Source: an uncultured Phaeodactylibacter sp. (lineage in GTDB: Bacteria; Bacteroidota; Bacteroidia; Chitinophagales; Saprospiraceae). From it: a DNA stretch of 64,000 bases. Within the stretch, counting starts at the first letter, position 1; the number at the start of each line of letters is the position of its first letter. The translations under genes were made by a program, and so were the position numbers. Below are positions 41,622-49,169 of this stretch, piece by piece. The stretch covers positions 53,092 through 117,091 of the forward strand of contig CAJXNH010000008.1 in NCBI GenBank assembly GCA_913057245.1, read 5' to 3'. A model generated the notes under the pieces. It was not told where the DNA came from, made no database searches, and saw nothing but the letters and a program-made list of their open reading frames with translations.

Positions 41622-42557
41622 CTAATTCGCCCACCTGTACCATGTAGACTCCAAATCCTCCAGCAATCGTTCTGCTTTATCCGCGTACTCGTGACCGGGG
41701 GTTGTACGGATCCGCCGCGCTTCTGCAATGACATCAATGGGCGGGTTATCCATAGCCGTGGCAGCCAGGAGGCGGTTCCAGCCTGCCTGTTCCAGCAGCA
41801 GGGTTTTGTTGAAATCATCCAGGTTAGAGCGGGGGATTTCCCGCATCAGGCTGTCAAATGCCATAAATGCGGCGTTGTATTCTTTCCCAATCAGTTGGCG
41901 GTGCGCAAAGTCCATTCTTTCTTGAAGGGGTGTGCTTTCGGCATTTTCTCCGCCCATCGTGCGCTCGGAAATGGGCGACTCATAGTAAGCATGGCTTAGT
42001 GCGGGCCCGCTGTAGTTGACCTTCAGGTAAAGGCTAAAGGTGGAGAGCGCGATGAGCAATGCTCCGACCGCCGCCGCTGCATACTGCCACACGGGCCGGC
42101 GGCTGACGACCTTCAGCGTCTTCCCGGAATCTGCCTGCTGAGCCATTCCAGCCTCCCAATCCTCCAATTTGCTGCGGAAATCTTCATCCTGCGCCGCCTC
42201 CATACCGCCAATAAGCTGCTGATAAGCCATTACCTCTTCCAGGAAAGCCGGGTCTGCCGCCATTCGGGCCTCCACCATTTGTTGTCCCTCAGGCTTCAAC
42301 TGCCCCTCCAGGTACCAGGTAATAAGTTCTGTCTGGTCATTCGCAGCTGTTTCGGCCGACCAGTTGTCCAGTTGAACCCGGAAGCTTTGTTCCTGCAGGG
42401 CGTCCAGCCCTTCCAGCACTCGTTGGTAAGCAGCCACTTCAGCACGCAGCTGTTCGTCCTGCTCCAGGTCGGCTTTGAGCTTCGCCTGTTCCGGGGCAGG
42501 CAGCGCCTGCCGGAGGTAAGCTTCAATCTGTTCTGTAGTCCAATTTTCTGCGTCCAT
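41622..42557 (-). CDS. Membrane anti-sigma factor with duplicated N-terminal module
   Basis: 311 residues from ATG 42557 (the TTG at 42563 is less likely). Two similar cytoplasmic helical modules, about 7-67 (LPAPEQAKLKADLEQDEQLR ... VLEGLDALQEQSF) and 77-135 (KPEGQQMVEARMAADPAFLE ... IGGMEAAQDEDF), match anti-sigma sequences of Bacteroidota. One membrane helix about 157-177 (WQYAAAAVGALLIALSTFSLY) is followed by a TPR-like extracytoplasmic domain of about 130 residues. It starts 21 bases after the sigma gene stop. It is expected to hold the adjacent sigma factor inactive until an envelope signal. Confidence 0.82.
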   Translation of the reverse strand: MDAENWTTEQIEAYLRQALPAPEQAKLKADLEQDEQLRAEVAAYQRVLEGLDALQEQSFRVQLDNWSAETAANDQTELITWYLEGQLKPEGQQMVEARMAADPAFLEEVMAYQQLIGGMEAAQDEDFRSKLEDWEAGMAQQADSGKTLKVVSRRPVWQYAAAAVGALLIALSTFSLYLKVNYSGPALSHAYYESPISERTMGGENAESTPLQERMDFAHRQLIGKEYNAAFMAFDSLMREIPRSNLDDFNKTLLLEQAGWNRLLAATAMDNPPIDVIAEARRIRTTPGHEYADKAERLLEDLESTWYRWAN

Positions 42558-42578
42558 GATCAATGAATTAAAGTGGCA

Positions 42579-43124
42579 TCAAGCAGTCATCAGCTCCCGC
42601 ATTTTGCGGAGGCAATCGTGTTTGCGGCGTCTGGCAGCTCCGGGAGACGGCAGATCTAGCTCCCTTGCAATGGCTTCCATGACATAGTTTTTGAGGTAAA
42701 ACAGCTCCAGCAGTTCGCGGCAGGGCGAGCCCAGGCGGCCCAGCAATTGCCGGGCAAGCTGAGCTTTGGCCTTGCGTTCCTGTTGGTCTTCCACCTCGGG
42801 AAGGATGGGGATTTCCGGAATCTCTCCTTCCCATTGCTGCGTGTCTGTCCCTTTGCGCATCAGCAGCACCCGGCCAATCCCTATGATATAGGTACGAAGG
42901 GTACTTTTCAGCGGTGCCTGAAGCTTCCCGGTCCGGATATTCCGGTTGAGAATGACCATGGCTTCCTGGAACATCTCTGTGGCGACCTCCGGTGCCGTCC
43001 CGTACCGGATAAAGTACAGCCGGAAGGGGGAGCGGACCTCTTCGTACAGGTTCCGCCAGGCATTTTGGTCACCGCTGCGCAATTGCTCCAGCAGCGCATT
43101 GTCTTCTGAGTAGCTTTCACTCAT
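42579..43124 (-). CDS. ECF-type sigma-70 factor
   Basis: 181 residues. Region 2 (about 8-85: ALLEQLRSGDQNAWRNLYEE, EMFQEAMVILNRNI, LKSTLRTYIIGIGR) and region 4 (about 125-178: LGSPCRELLELFYLKNYVME, IARELDLPSPGAARRRKHDC) are present, without region 1 or 3. The anti-sigma gene follows on the same strand. These direct transcription of an unknown regulon; candidates include the surface protein and CHAT genes on the other strand. Confidence 0.9.
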   Translation of the reverse strand: MSESYSEDNALLEQLRSGDQNAWRNLYEEVRSPFRLYFIRYGTAPEVATEMFQEAMVILNRNIRTGKLQAPLKSTLRTYIIGIGRVLLMRKGTDTQQWEGEIPEIPILPEVEDQQERKAKAQLARQLLGRLGSPCRELLELFYLKNYVMEAIARELDLPSPGAARRRKHDCLRKMRELMTA

Positions 43125-43230
43125 TGATCGTGTTTTTTGAAAGCATGTTACGTCTTCATCCGAAATCTACTGGTTTTTCCCGGAAGTCCCTGCCCGGATA
43201 GGGATTTACCGGTGTAAAAAGTGGGGGGAG

Positions 43231-43378
43231 GTTTCACGCAGAGGGCGCAAAGGGGCTGTTGATTTTGCTTTGCGATCATTGCGTTCACCCTCTGCGATCT
43301 CTGCGTACTTCCCTCTGTGTCCTCCGCGTGCCCCAATCCGCGCGCTTTGCGTGCACCCCTTTGTGCACCCAAAAAAAC
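43231..43378. repeat. GTTTCACGCA-type intergenic repeat (second copy)
   Basis: Opens GGTTTCACGCAGAGGGCGCAAAG and closes TTTGCGTGCACCCCTTTG. Internal CTTTGCG, CTCTGCG and TCTGCGTAC motifs recur. It shares both ends with the copy at 21453-21548. Confidence 0.5.
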
Positions 43379-43596
43379 TTTTCCAAAATTTTTCCCCTAA
43401 TCCGTAACGTTTAAAAACCTCAGCGGATAAAGCAATGAACGATACCTAAAACCTGTATAATCCCATGACGCCTTTGACCGTAGGGGAGGGGTAAGAGCCT
43501 CCTCTGCCGGTCATTATTTCAAATCAATAAAAAGAATATTTGATTTTTTTCGTTTCTTTGGGCAGCAAATCAAAATCCAGGGGAGTCTTAAACCTG

Positions 43597-43757
43597 AGAC
43601 TATGTTGGGAATTCGCTTTTGGAGCGAATGTAGTCAAATTTTATTCTGAACAAGGCGCGATGAAGGAGCCTAGCCTGAGCTAAGCGACTGAAGAGCAACG
43701 AAGTACAGGATAAAATTTGGCAAATGCAGCCCAAAGGGTGAAATCCCAATATAGTCT
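43597..43757. repeat. MITE-like palindromic element (family member C)
   Basis: 161 bases with terminal inverted repeats AGACTATGTTGGGAATT and AGACTATATTGGGATTT (15 of 17 match), a second pair of inner arms CAAATTTTAT...ATAAAATTTG, and a core which, on the minus strand, reads CGTTGCTCTTCAGTCGCTTA then GCTCAGGCTA...CGCGCCTTG. The core resembles the copies at 55.5 kb and 13.1 kb, but the ends differ. No coding capacity. Confidence 0.7.
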
Positions 43758-44094
43758 AAACTGCTGATCTATTTCCGGGATCAGTAGCCGACTTCCCCCC
43801 AAGTCCGGAAGAGCAACTAACTACAAGACGACCTAATCTGCCCATCAGCTACGGCTGATGGCAGAGTGGTCATGCCGTTGGTGCCTGAGGATTTGGCCTT
43901 CCCACCTTGTTCTCAACAGATTACCACGGTTTACCCTAAATATGGTTTCTGCTTTTGCGTTTCCCAAATTTCGCAGGGGCAGAACGGTAGCAACATACAA
44001 TGGTAGCCGGCAATTTTCCCAATTTCTTCGTTTGACTTAATGCCTGCTTATCCCAAAAAGCAAAGGTGAATTTTCAAGTCCGGCTACCTTTTTT

Positions 44095-44130
44095 CTGCCC
44101 CGCCGCGGTTACAGCAGCGGGGCAGATTTT
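44095..44130. terminator. Hairpin behind the phosphorylase gene
   Basis: CTGCCCCGC / GCGGGGCAG (44095-44103 with 44117-44125). The T-tract (ATTTTTC) lies on the plus-strand side, and the minus strand has A residues after the stem. So as an intrinsic terminator it serves the plus strand, although the only adjacent gene end is on the minus strand. Confidence 0.45.
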
Positions 44131-44131
44131 T

Positions 44132-46696
44132 CTACAACCACTTCACCAGCGGCAAATCCTGACGGTGTGCCAGCTGACCGGATTTCGGGAAGGCCCGGAA
44201 ACCGTACTCGTACACACCCGCCAGCTTGGGGTCCAGCTCGCAGTGGTAGGTGGCAACGCCGTCTTTGACTTCCTTCAGTTGAAGTTCCTCCTTGAATTTC
44301 AGGTTGAGGACTTCTTCGTCTATCCGGTTAAAGAATACGACTTCCACGCCTACATCTTCAGCAGATACTCCATTGAGGTAGAGCTTGAGGTCAGCGTAAA
44401 AGTGCTCGCCGACCTGCAGGGCGCGGTTGTCACTATCGAAGGTGTCGGCTTGTGCCAGCTCGATGCGGTCCCAGCGCTGCTCCATCGTATGCTTCCACTT
44501 TGCTACCTGACGGGCACCGGCGTAGTTGTCGGCCCGTAGCGCACGGCCCCGCTGCGCCAGCTTGTGGTAGAAGCGCTCGTAGTAGTGGTCGAGCATCCGC
44601 TTCATGGTGAAATCGGGGGCGACCTCCGCGATGATCTGCCGGATGTAGCTGACCCACTTTTCGGAAATGCCGTTCTCATCCTGCTCGTAGTAGGTGGGCA
44701 GGATATCAAACTCCAGGATATTGTAGATGGACTCGGCGTCCAGCTCATTTTGGAGGTCCTGATTGTCGTAGGTGCGCTCCAGCGGCAGGGCCCAGCCTGC
44801 ATCCGGACGGTAGCCTTCTGCCCACCAGCCATCGAGTACGCTGAAGTTCATCACGCCGTTCAGAGCCGCTTTCATACCGCTTGTACCGGAAGCTTCCTTC
44901 GGGCGGGTAGGGGTATTGAGCCAGATGTCCACACCCTGTACCAGCAGCTTGGCCATCTCCATATTGTAATTCTCGAGGAAGATCACCTTGCCGCGGAATT
45001 CCGGGCGCTTGGATACGTCGATGATGTGCTTGATCAGCCCTTGTCCGCCGCCATCCGCAGGGTGTGCCTTACCGGCAAACAGGAAGATGATCGGTCGGTC
45101 ACTGTTGCTGACGATACTGCTCAGGCGCTCCAGGTTGGTGAACAGCAGGTGGGCCCGCTTGTAAGTGGCAAACCGGCGTGCAAAGCCAATCACCAGCGCG
45201 TTGTCTTTGATGGCGTTGATCAGCTCAAAAATGCTGCGTGGGTTCTCGCCCCGGCGGGTCAGGTCTTCCTGCATAGTCTCCCGCACATAGTCGAGCAGGC
45301 GGGCCTTAAGCTTGCGGCGGATGCCCATGATCTGCTCAGAAGGGACATTGTGGATTTTGCGCCAGTACTCCTTATTGGACTGATCGCGGAGGAAGCCGTT
45401 GCCGAAGTTTTCCAGGTAAAGGTCATTCCACTCTTTCGCAATCCAGGTTGGGTAGTGGACAGAGTTGGTCACGTATCCCAGGTGGAGCTCCTCGGGGTGG
45501 TAGCCCGGGTAAAGTACTTTGAACATCTTCTGAGAGACCGCCCCGTGCAGCTCACTTACCCCGTTGACCTCCTGTGAAAGGCGGATGGCCAGGTGGCTCA
45601 TGGAGAACAGCTCATCGTGGTTGTGCGGGTCAATTTTGCCCAGGGCGACGAACCGCTGCCATTCGATGCCGAGTTCCGCTGCATAGCTGTAAAGATATTC
45701 CCGCAGCAGGTCTTCGTGGAAATAGTCGTGCCCGGCCGGTACCGGTGTGTGGGTGGTGAAGAGGGAAGAGGAACGTACCGTTTCCAGTGCCATTTCGTAG
45801 CTCATGCCCTCGTGCTGAATGTAATTCTTCAGGCGCTCCAGGTTGAGGAATGCCGCGTGGCCCTCGTTGCAGTGGTAGATGTCAGCATCATCGTGCCCCA
45901 AAGCCCGCAGCGCACGGATACCCCCGATGCCCAGGAGGATTTCCTGGCGCAGGCGGTGTTCATTGTCCCCACCGTACAGTTGGTGGGTCAGGGAGCGGTC
46001 GTGCCATTCATTCTCATCAATGTCCGTGTCGAGTAGGTAGAGCGATATCCGGCCTACTTTGAGTTCCCAGACTTTGGCGTAGACCATGCGGCCCTTTAGC
46101 CCAATGCTGATCTTTACCCATTCGCCCTGCTCATCGCGCACCGGCTGAATGGGCAGTTTGGTAAATTTCTGTGGCGGGAAGTTGTTGATCTGATCGCCGT
46201 GCAGGGAGATGGCCTGCTCGAAGTAGCCATAGCGGTAGAGCAAGCCTACGGCGATCATATTGGAATTGTCGTCCGAAGCTTCCTTCAGGTAGTCGCCGGC
46301 CAGCACGCCCAATCCTCCGGAATAGAGGCGCAGGGAGATGTGTAGCCCGTATTCCATACTGAAGTAAGCAATCTTTGGGCTGCCCGCTTCCGGGCTGACT
46401 GCTATGTAGGCTTCGAATTCCCTGACCACACCTTGCAGGCGCTGAAGAAAGTCCTTGTCATTCACCAGTTCTTCGGCCCGCTTTGGCGAAAGCTGCTCCA
46501 GCAGGGCAACGGGGTTGTAGCGCAGCGCAATGTACTGCTCCTTATCAATGTACTCGAAAAGCGCGATGGCCTCCTTGTTCCAGGACCACCAGATGTTGTT
46601 CGCGAGCACCTTCAGGGGCTGCAGGGCATCCGGGAGTGTAGACTCGATGAAGATGCGCTTGAGTTGTATTTTATTGTCTTTCAATTGGCCAATCAT
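44132..46696 (-). CDS. glgP: Alpha-glucan (glycogen) phosphorylase
   Basis: 854 residues, the usual size of the short alpha-glucan phosphorylase branch (TIGR02094-like). It cleaves glycogen or maltodextrin to glucose-1-phosphate using pyridoxal phosphate. Markers: IAYFSMEYGLHISL, YSGGLGVLAGDYLKEASDD, HCNEGHAAFLNLERL, FTTHTPVPAGHD, RRFATYKRAHLL and Lys609 in GTSGMKAALNGVMNFS, the cofactor lysine. The C-terminal 100 residues (GVSAEDVGVEVVFFN) form an extra beta domain seen in Bacteroidota homologues. The gene stands alone, with no other glycogen genes nearby. Confidence 0.95.
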   Translation of the reverse strand: MIGQLKDNKIQLKRIFIESTLPDALQPLKVLANNIWWSWNKEAIALFEYIDKEQYIALRYNPVALLEQLSPKRAEELVNDKDFLQRLQGVVREFEAYIAVSPEAGSPKIAYFSMEYGLHISLRLYSGGLGVLAGDYLKEASDDNSNMIAVGLLYRYGYFEQAISLHGDQINNFPPQKFTKLPIQPVRDEQGEWVKISIGLKGRMVYAKVWELKVGRISLYLLDTDIDENEWHDRSLTHQLYGGDNEHRLRQEILLGIGGIRALRALGHDDADIYHCNEGHAAFLNLERLKNYIQHEGMSYEMALETVRSSSLFTTHTPVPAGHDYFHEDLLREYLYSYAAELGIEWQRFVALGKIDPHNHDELFSMSHLAIRLSQEVNGVSELHGAVSQKMFKVLYPGYHPEELHLGYVTNSVHYPTWIAKEWNDLYLENFGNGFLRDQSNKEYWRKIHNVPSEQIMGIRRKLKARLLDYVRETMQEDLTRRGENPRSIFELINAIKDNALVIGFARRFATYKRAHLLFTNLERLSSIVSNSDRPIIFLFAGKAHPADGGGQGLIKHIIDVSKRPEFRGKVIFLENYNMEMAKLLVQGVDIWLNTPTRPKEASGTSGMKAALNGVMNFSVLDGWWAEGYRPDAGWALPLERTYDNQDLQNELDAESIYNILEFDILPTYYEQDENGISEKWVSYIRQIIAEVAPDFTMKRMLDHYYERFYHKLAQRGRALRADNYAGARQVAKWKHTMEQRWDRIELAQADTFDSDNRALQVGEHFYADLKLYLNGVSAEDVGVEVVFFNRIDEEVLNLKFKEELQLKEVKDGVATYHCELDPKLAGVYEYGFRAFPKSGQLAHRQDLPLVKWL

Positions 46697-46720
46697 ACAG
46701 AATGGTTTTTAATGAGGCTG

Positions 46721-46728
46721 CAAAAATA
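46721..46728 (-). promoter_or_regulatory. -7 element for the phosphorylase gene
   Basis: TATTTTTG on the minus strand, 25 bases before the ATG. No well-placed upstream TTG. Confidence 0.4.
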
Positions 46729-46866
46729 ACCGCAATTCACCGGAAAGTACAGGTATTCTTGTGAAAAGTACACTAAGTTTCATTTGGGGCCGACGGGCGA
46801 TCAAGTTTCCCGGCCTTTTTTGAACATTACCGGTGTGGGTGGATTTCAACATCAAAACCAATAACC

Positions 46867-47463
46867 ATGTCAACTAAACGAGTCCTCCTCACTTTCACTT
46901 TCTTCAATTTTCTGATGTTGGGCTATGCGCAGACCAATGCCCTGACCGATTTCAACCAAAACCGCCTGCAGAAACAGAAAACCAGTATGATGGTACTGGG
47001 AGGCTGGGCGGTAGGCAATATCGCTCTTGGTGCCACATTAGCCAGTCAGCGCAACGGCGAGAGCCGCTATTTCCATGGGATGAATGCAGGCTGGAACCTG
47101 GTCAACCTGGGCCTGGCCACCGCCGGGTACATTGCTGCCACCAAAGGCGACCCCTCCGCCCTAAGCCTTGCCGAGAGTATCAACGAACAGCATAGCGTAC
47201 AGAAAATCTTCCTGTTCAATGCCGGGCTTGATGTGGGGTATATGCTGGGTGGCGCCTACCTGATAGAGCGTGCTAAAAACACGGAAGATAAACCTGAGCG
47301 GCTGCGGGGCTTTGGCAAATCCATCATCCTTCAGGGCGGGTTCCTGTTTGTTTTTGACCTGGCGGCCTACTTCTGGCAGGCGAGTGGGAATGACGACCTG
47401 CAACCCTTGCTGCAGGGGCTTTCCTTCACCGGCAACAGCATTGGGTTCCGGTATCAATTTTGA
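46867..47463 (+). CDS. Unknown membrane protein (DUF6992-like)
   Basis: 198 residues with a signal peptide (STKRVLLTFTFFNFLMLGYA, cleavage near AQT) and three to four further hydrophobic segments (MMVLGGWAVGNIALGATLA, AGWNLVNLGLATAGYIAA, GFLFVFDLAAYFW). The repeated Gly-Trp and NxGL motifs match a Bacteroidota family of small outer-membrane-associated or inner-membrane proteins, which I recall as DUF6992. Function unknown. It is divergent from the phosphorylase gene. Confidence 0.65.
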   Translation: MSTKRVLLTFTFFNFLMLGYAQTNALTDFNQNRLQKQKTSMMVLGGWAVGNIALGATLASQRNGESRYFHGMNAGWNLVNLGLATAGYIAATKGDPSALSLAESINEQHSVQKIFLFNAGLDVGYMLGGAYLIERAKNTEDKPERLRGFGKSIILQGGFLFVFDLAAYFWQASGNDDLQPLLQGLSFTGNSIGFRYQF

Positions 47464-47490
47464 AGTTGTAACGGTAGTTTGTAAACATAG

Positions 47491-47524
47491 GTGCTTGATT
47501 TCCAGTTTTATAGAAAATCAAGCA
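47491..47524. repeat. Hairpin between two membrane-protein genes
   Basis: TGCTTGATTT...AAATCAAGCA inverted repeat in the 68-base gap, ending 8 bases before the next start. No T-tract follows, so a role in mRNA processing or translation is possible. Confidence 0.45.
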
Positions 47525-47531
47525 TCACGAT

Positions 47532-47999
47532 ATGAATAAGATTGCAATTAAGTACGGACTGTTATTATTAGCCAGTTTTGTAGGGCTGTTTTTATTAATG
47601 CATGAGGTCATTCAAATCCGGAATTACAACCTGAGGATCCTCAATGGTTTCGCGCACATTGGATTAATTTACATGGCTATCCGCCGCTACCGGCGCGAAA
47701 ATCCGGATACGGTCAATAATTATGTATCCGGTGTGGTAACCGGAATGTATGCCTCCATTATCGGGGTATTACCGTTCACCGCTTTTGTTATGTTCTACCT
47801 CATGGGCGACAATACTTTCATGAATTATATTCAGGATACCATCCCAATTGGAAAGTACTTCAACCCATTCACCGCCAGCCTTTTTGTTTTCACGGAGGGT
47901 ATTGCGGTGAGCCTGATCGGGTCCTATATTGCCGTCAGGGTAATTGACATGAACTTCGAGCAAAACCACTCAGAAATACCTACTGAGTACGCTGAATAA
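47532..47999 (+). CDS. Four-TM membrane protein (DUF4199-like)
   Basis: 155 residues with four membrane helices (YGLLLLASFVGLFLLMHEV, ILNGFAHIGLIYMAI, GVVTGMYASIIGVLPFTAFV, FNPFTASLFVFTEGIAVSLI). The arrangement and the RRYRRENPDT loop recall DUF4199 proteins of Bacteroidota, which have no known role. It is followed by a good terminator. Confidence 0.65.
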   Translation: MNKIAIKYGLLLLASFVGLFLLMHEVIQIRNYNLRILNGFAHIGLIYMAIRRYRRENPDTVNNYVSGVVTGMYASIIGVLPFTAFVMFYLMGDNTFMNYIQDTIPIGKYFNPFTASLFVFTEGIAVSLIGSYIAVRVIDMNFEQNHSEIPTEYAE

Positions 48000-48023
48000 T
48001 GTAGGTTATAAAGATAAACTGAA

Positions 48024-48060
48024 AAGCCGCCCCGGGTACTCCGGAAGCGGCTTTTTTATT
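48024..48060 (+). terminator. Rho-independent terminator after the 47532 gene
   Basis: AAGCCGC (48024-48030) pairs with GCGGCTT (48047-48053), with an inner CCGG...CCGG stem, then TTTTTATT. The complementary side has AAAAG, so it may also act on the convergent strand. Confidence 0.75.
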
Positions 48061-48081
48061 ATGTGACTGTGAGGCAAAAAA

Positions 48082-48285
48082 TTACGCCCTTTTGCAGGTA
48101 CTCAGTCCAAAGGGCGCATAGAGCGGGCAAAAACTAATGACGCTCGTGAGTACAAAGACGCCCGCCAGGACAAGCAAAACGATACCCAGCGTGCCCGTAA
48201 TGGTATTCGTAAAGTACAAAGCAGCGATGATCACAGCAATGATGACCCGGATCAGCTTGTCGGTGTTTCCCATGTTCTTTTTCAT
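48082..48285 (-). CDS. DUF2892-family small membrane protein
   Basis: 67 residues with two membrane helices (IRVIIAVIIAALYFTNTITG, GIVLLVLAGVFVLTSVISF) and a C-terminal CPLYAPFGLSTC motif. This is the DUF2892/YgaP transmembrane family; in some proteins it is fused to rhodanese. A second start, ATG 48273, is possible. It lies 6 bases after the small upstream frame at 48292-48390. Confidence 0.85.
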   Translation of the reverse strand: MKKNMGNTDKLIRVIIAVIIAALYFTNTITGTLGIVLLVLAGVFVLTSVISFCPLYAPFGLSTCKRA

Positions 48286-48291
48286 GACGTA

Positions 48292-48390
48292 TTAGGTTTT
48301 AATGAGTTGAATCAATGCGACCAGACCCCAGATTAAAAGCAGGCAAGTCAGGCAGACTGCGATTAGCTTTGCGATATTTTTGGGGCTCAT
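48292..48390 (-). CDS. 32-residue single-helix membrane peptide
   Basis: ATG to TAA, coding for a peptide with a basic start (MSPKNIAKLI), a hydrophobic segment (VCLTCLLLIWGLVALIQLI) and a KT end. A -7 element lies 22 bases upstream, and the DUF2892 gene follows after 6 bases, so it appears to be the first cistron of that small operon. No known family. Its position and composition support a real gene. Confidence 0.5.
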   Translation of the reverse strand: MSPKNIAKLIAVCLTCLLLIWGLVALIQLIKT

Positions 48391-48412
48391 GGCCGCTGTG
48401 TTTTTGTTGATT

Positions 48413-48420
48413 CAAAGATA
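48413..48420 (-). promoter_or_regulatory. -7 element for the small membrane-protein operon
   Basis: TATCTTTG on the minus strand, matching TAnnTTTG. No upstream TTG at the normal distance. Confidence 0.4.
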
Positions 48421-48472
48421 AGGACAAACTGAGGAGGATGCAGGTGACCGCAGTCACCACCCCGATAAAAAC

Positions 48473-49111
48473 TTAAACGACTTCAATGCCCTCCTCCAGC
48501 AGGCGCACACTGCCCTCGGCTTCCAGCTTTTTAAGTGTCCGGGTAATGACCTCTCTGGCAGAGCCCAGGTCCTCGGCAATTTGGCGGTGGGTGAGGTTGA
48601 GTTTTGGCTGCCCGGTGAGGCGTTTACGGTCGTTGAGGTAGGCAAGCAATCGGTCGGGAAGACGGTGGAAAAGCACCTGTTCAATATTTTGCAACAGTTC
48701 TGTATACCGGCGCTGGTACTGCCGGAAAAACAGCTGATTCAGCATAGGGTAGTGGCGCAACCATTCGTGAATCTGTCCACTGGGCAAAAGCAGAACTACG
48801 GCATCTTCCTCTACTTCGGCTACAATACTGCTCGGGCGGTCTTCCAGCACTGCACTGAAGGACATCACGCAGCTCTCCTCCGGCCGGATGTAGTACAGCA
48901 GGAGCCTTTTAGCTTCCACCTCGGCGTAAACTTTGAGGCGGCCTTCCAGCACCAGCGGAATTGCACTCACGTACTGCCCTTCCCGGAGCAGGGTAGCGCC
49001 TGCCGGAAACTGCTCCAGGTGGCCATTATGGATGAGTACCTCCTGCAAAGGCAGCGGGAGGAAGCGCAATTTGCGGAGGAGGTAGTCTTTGTCAGGCTTT
49101 TTTTTCATCAA
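48473..49111 (-). CDS. Crp/Fnr-family transcriptional regulator
   Basis: 212 residues. A cyclic-nucleotide-binding-like sensor domain (about 25-140: LEQFPAGATLLREGQYVSAI, GRLKVYAEVEAKRLLLYYI), a dimer helix, and a winged HTH (about 165-212: LTHRQIAEDLGSAREVITRT). The FNR cysteines are absent from the N-terminus and the cAMP-contact residues are not conserved, so the ligand is unknown. The small membrane-protein operon just downstream on the same strand has its own -7 element and may be a target. Confidence 0.9.
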   Translation of the reverse strand: MMKKKPDKDYLLRKLRFLPLPLQEVLIHNGHLEQFPAGATLLREGQYVSAIPLVLEGRLKVYAEVEAKRLLLYYIRPEESCVMSFSAVLEDRPSSIVAEVEEDAVVLLLPSGQIHEWLRHYPMLNQLFFRQYQRRYTELLQNIEQVLFHRLPDRLLAYLNDRKRLTGQPKLNLTHRQIAEDLGSAREVITRTLKKLEAEGSVRLLEEGIEVV

Positions 49112-49169
49112 AACCAGTTGTCAGGCTTCGAAGTTACTAAACTCGCCTGACAACCGGTTGCCGGTAATG

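Larger units (their letters stand above)
43125..44131. other. One-kilobase gap filled mainly by repeats
   Basis: No credible gene on either strand. It holds a GTTTCACGCA repeat (43231-43378), a hairpin GACCG...CGGTC near 43477-43513, a palindromic element (43597-43757), a hairpin CCATCAGC-TACG-GCTGATGG near 43845-43865, and the hairpin behind the phosphorylase gene. Confidence 0.5.

Noticed and set aside
44564..45577. A 337-codon open frame antisense to the phosphorylase gene
   Set aside because: The opposite strand carries all phosphorylase motifs; the antisense product shows only Val/Ala/Leu-rich sequence typical of shadow frames in GC-rich genes.
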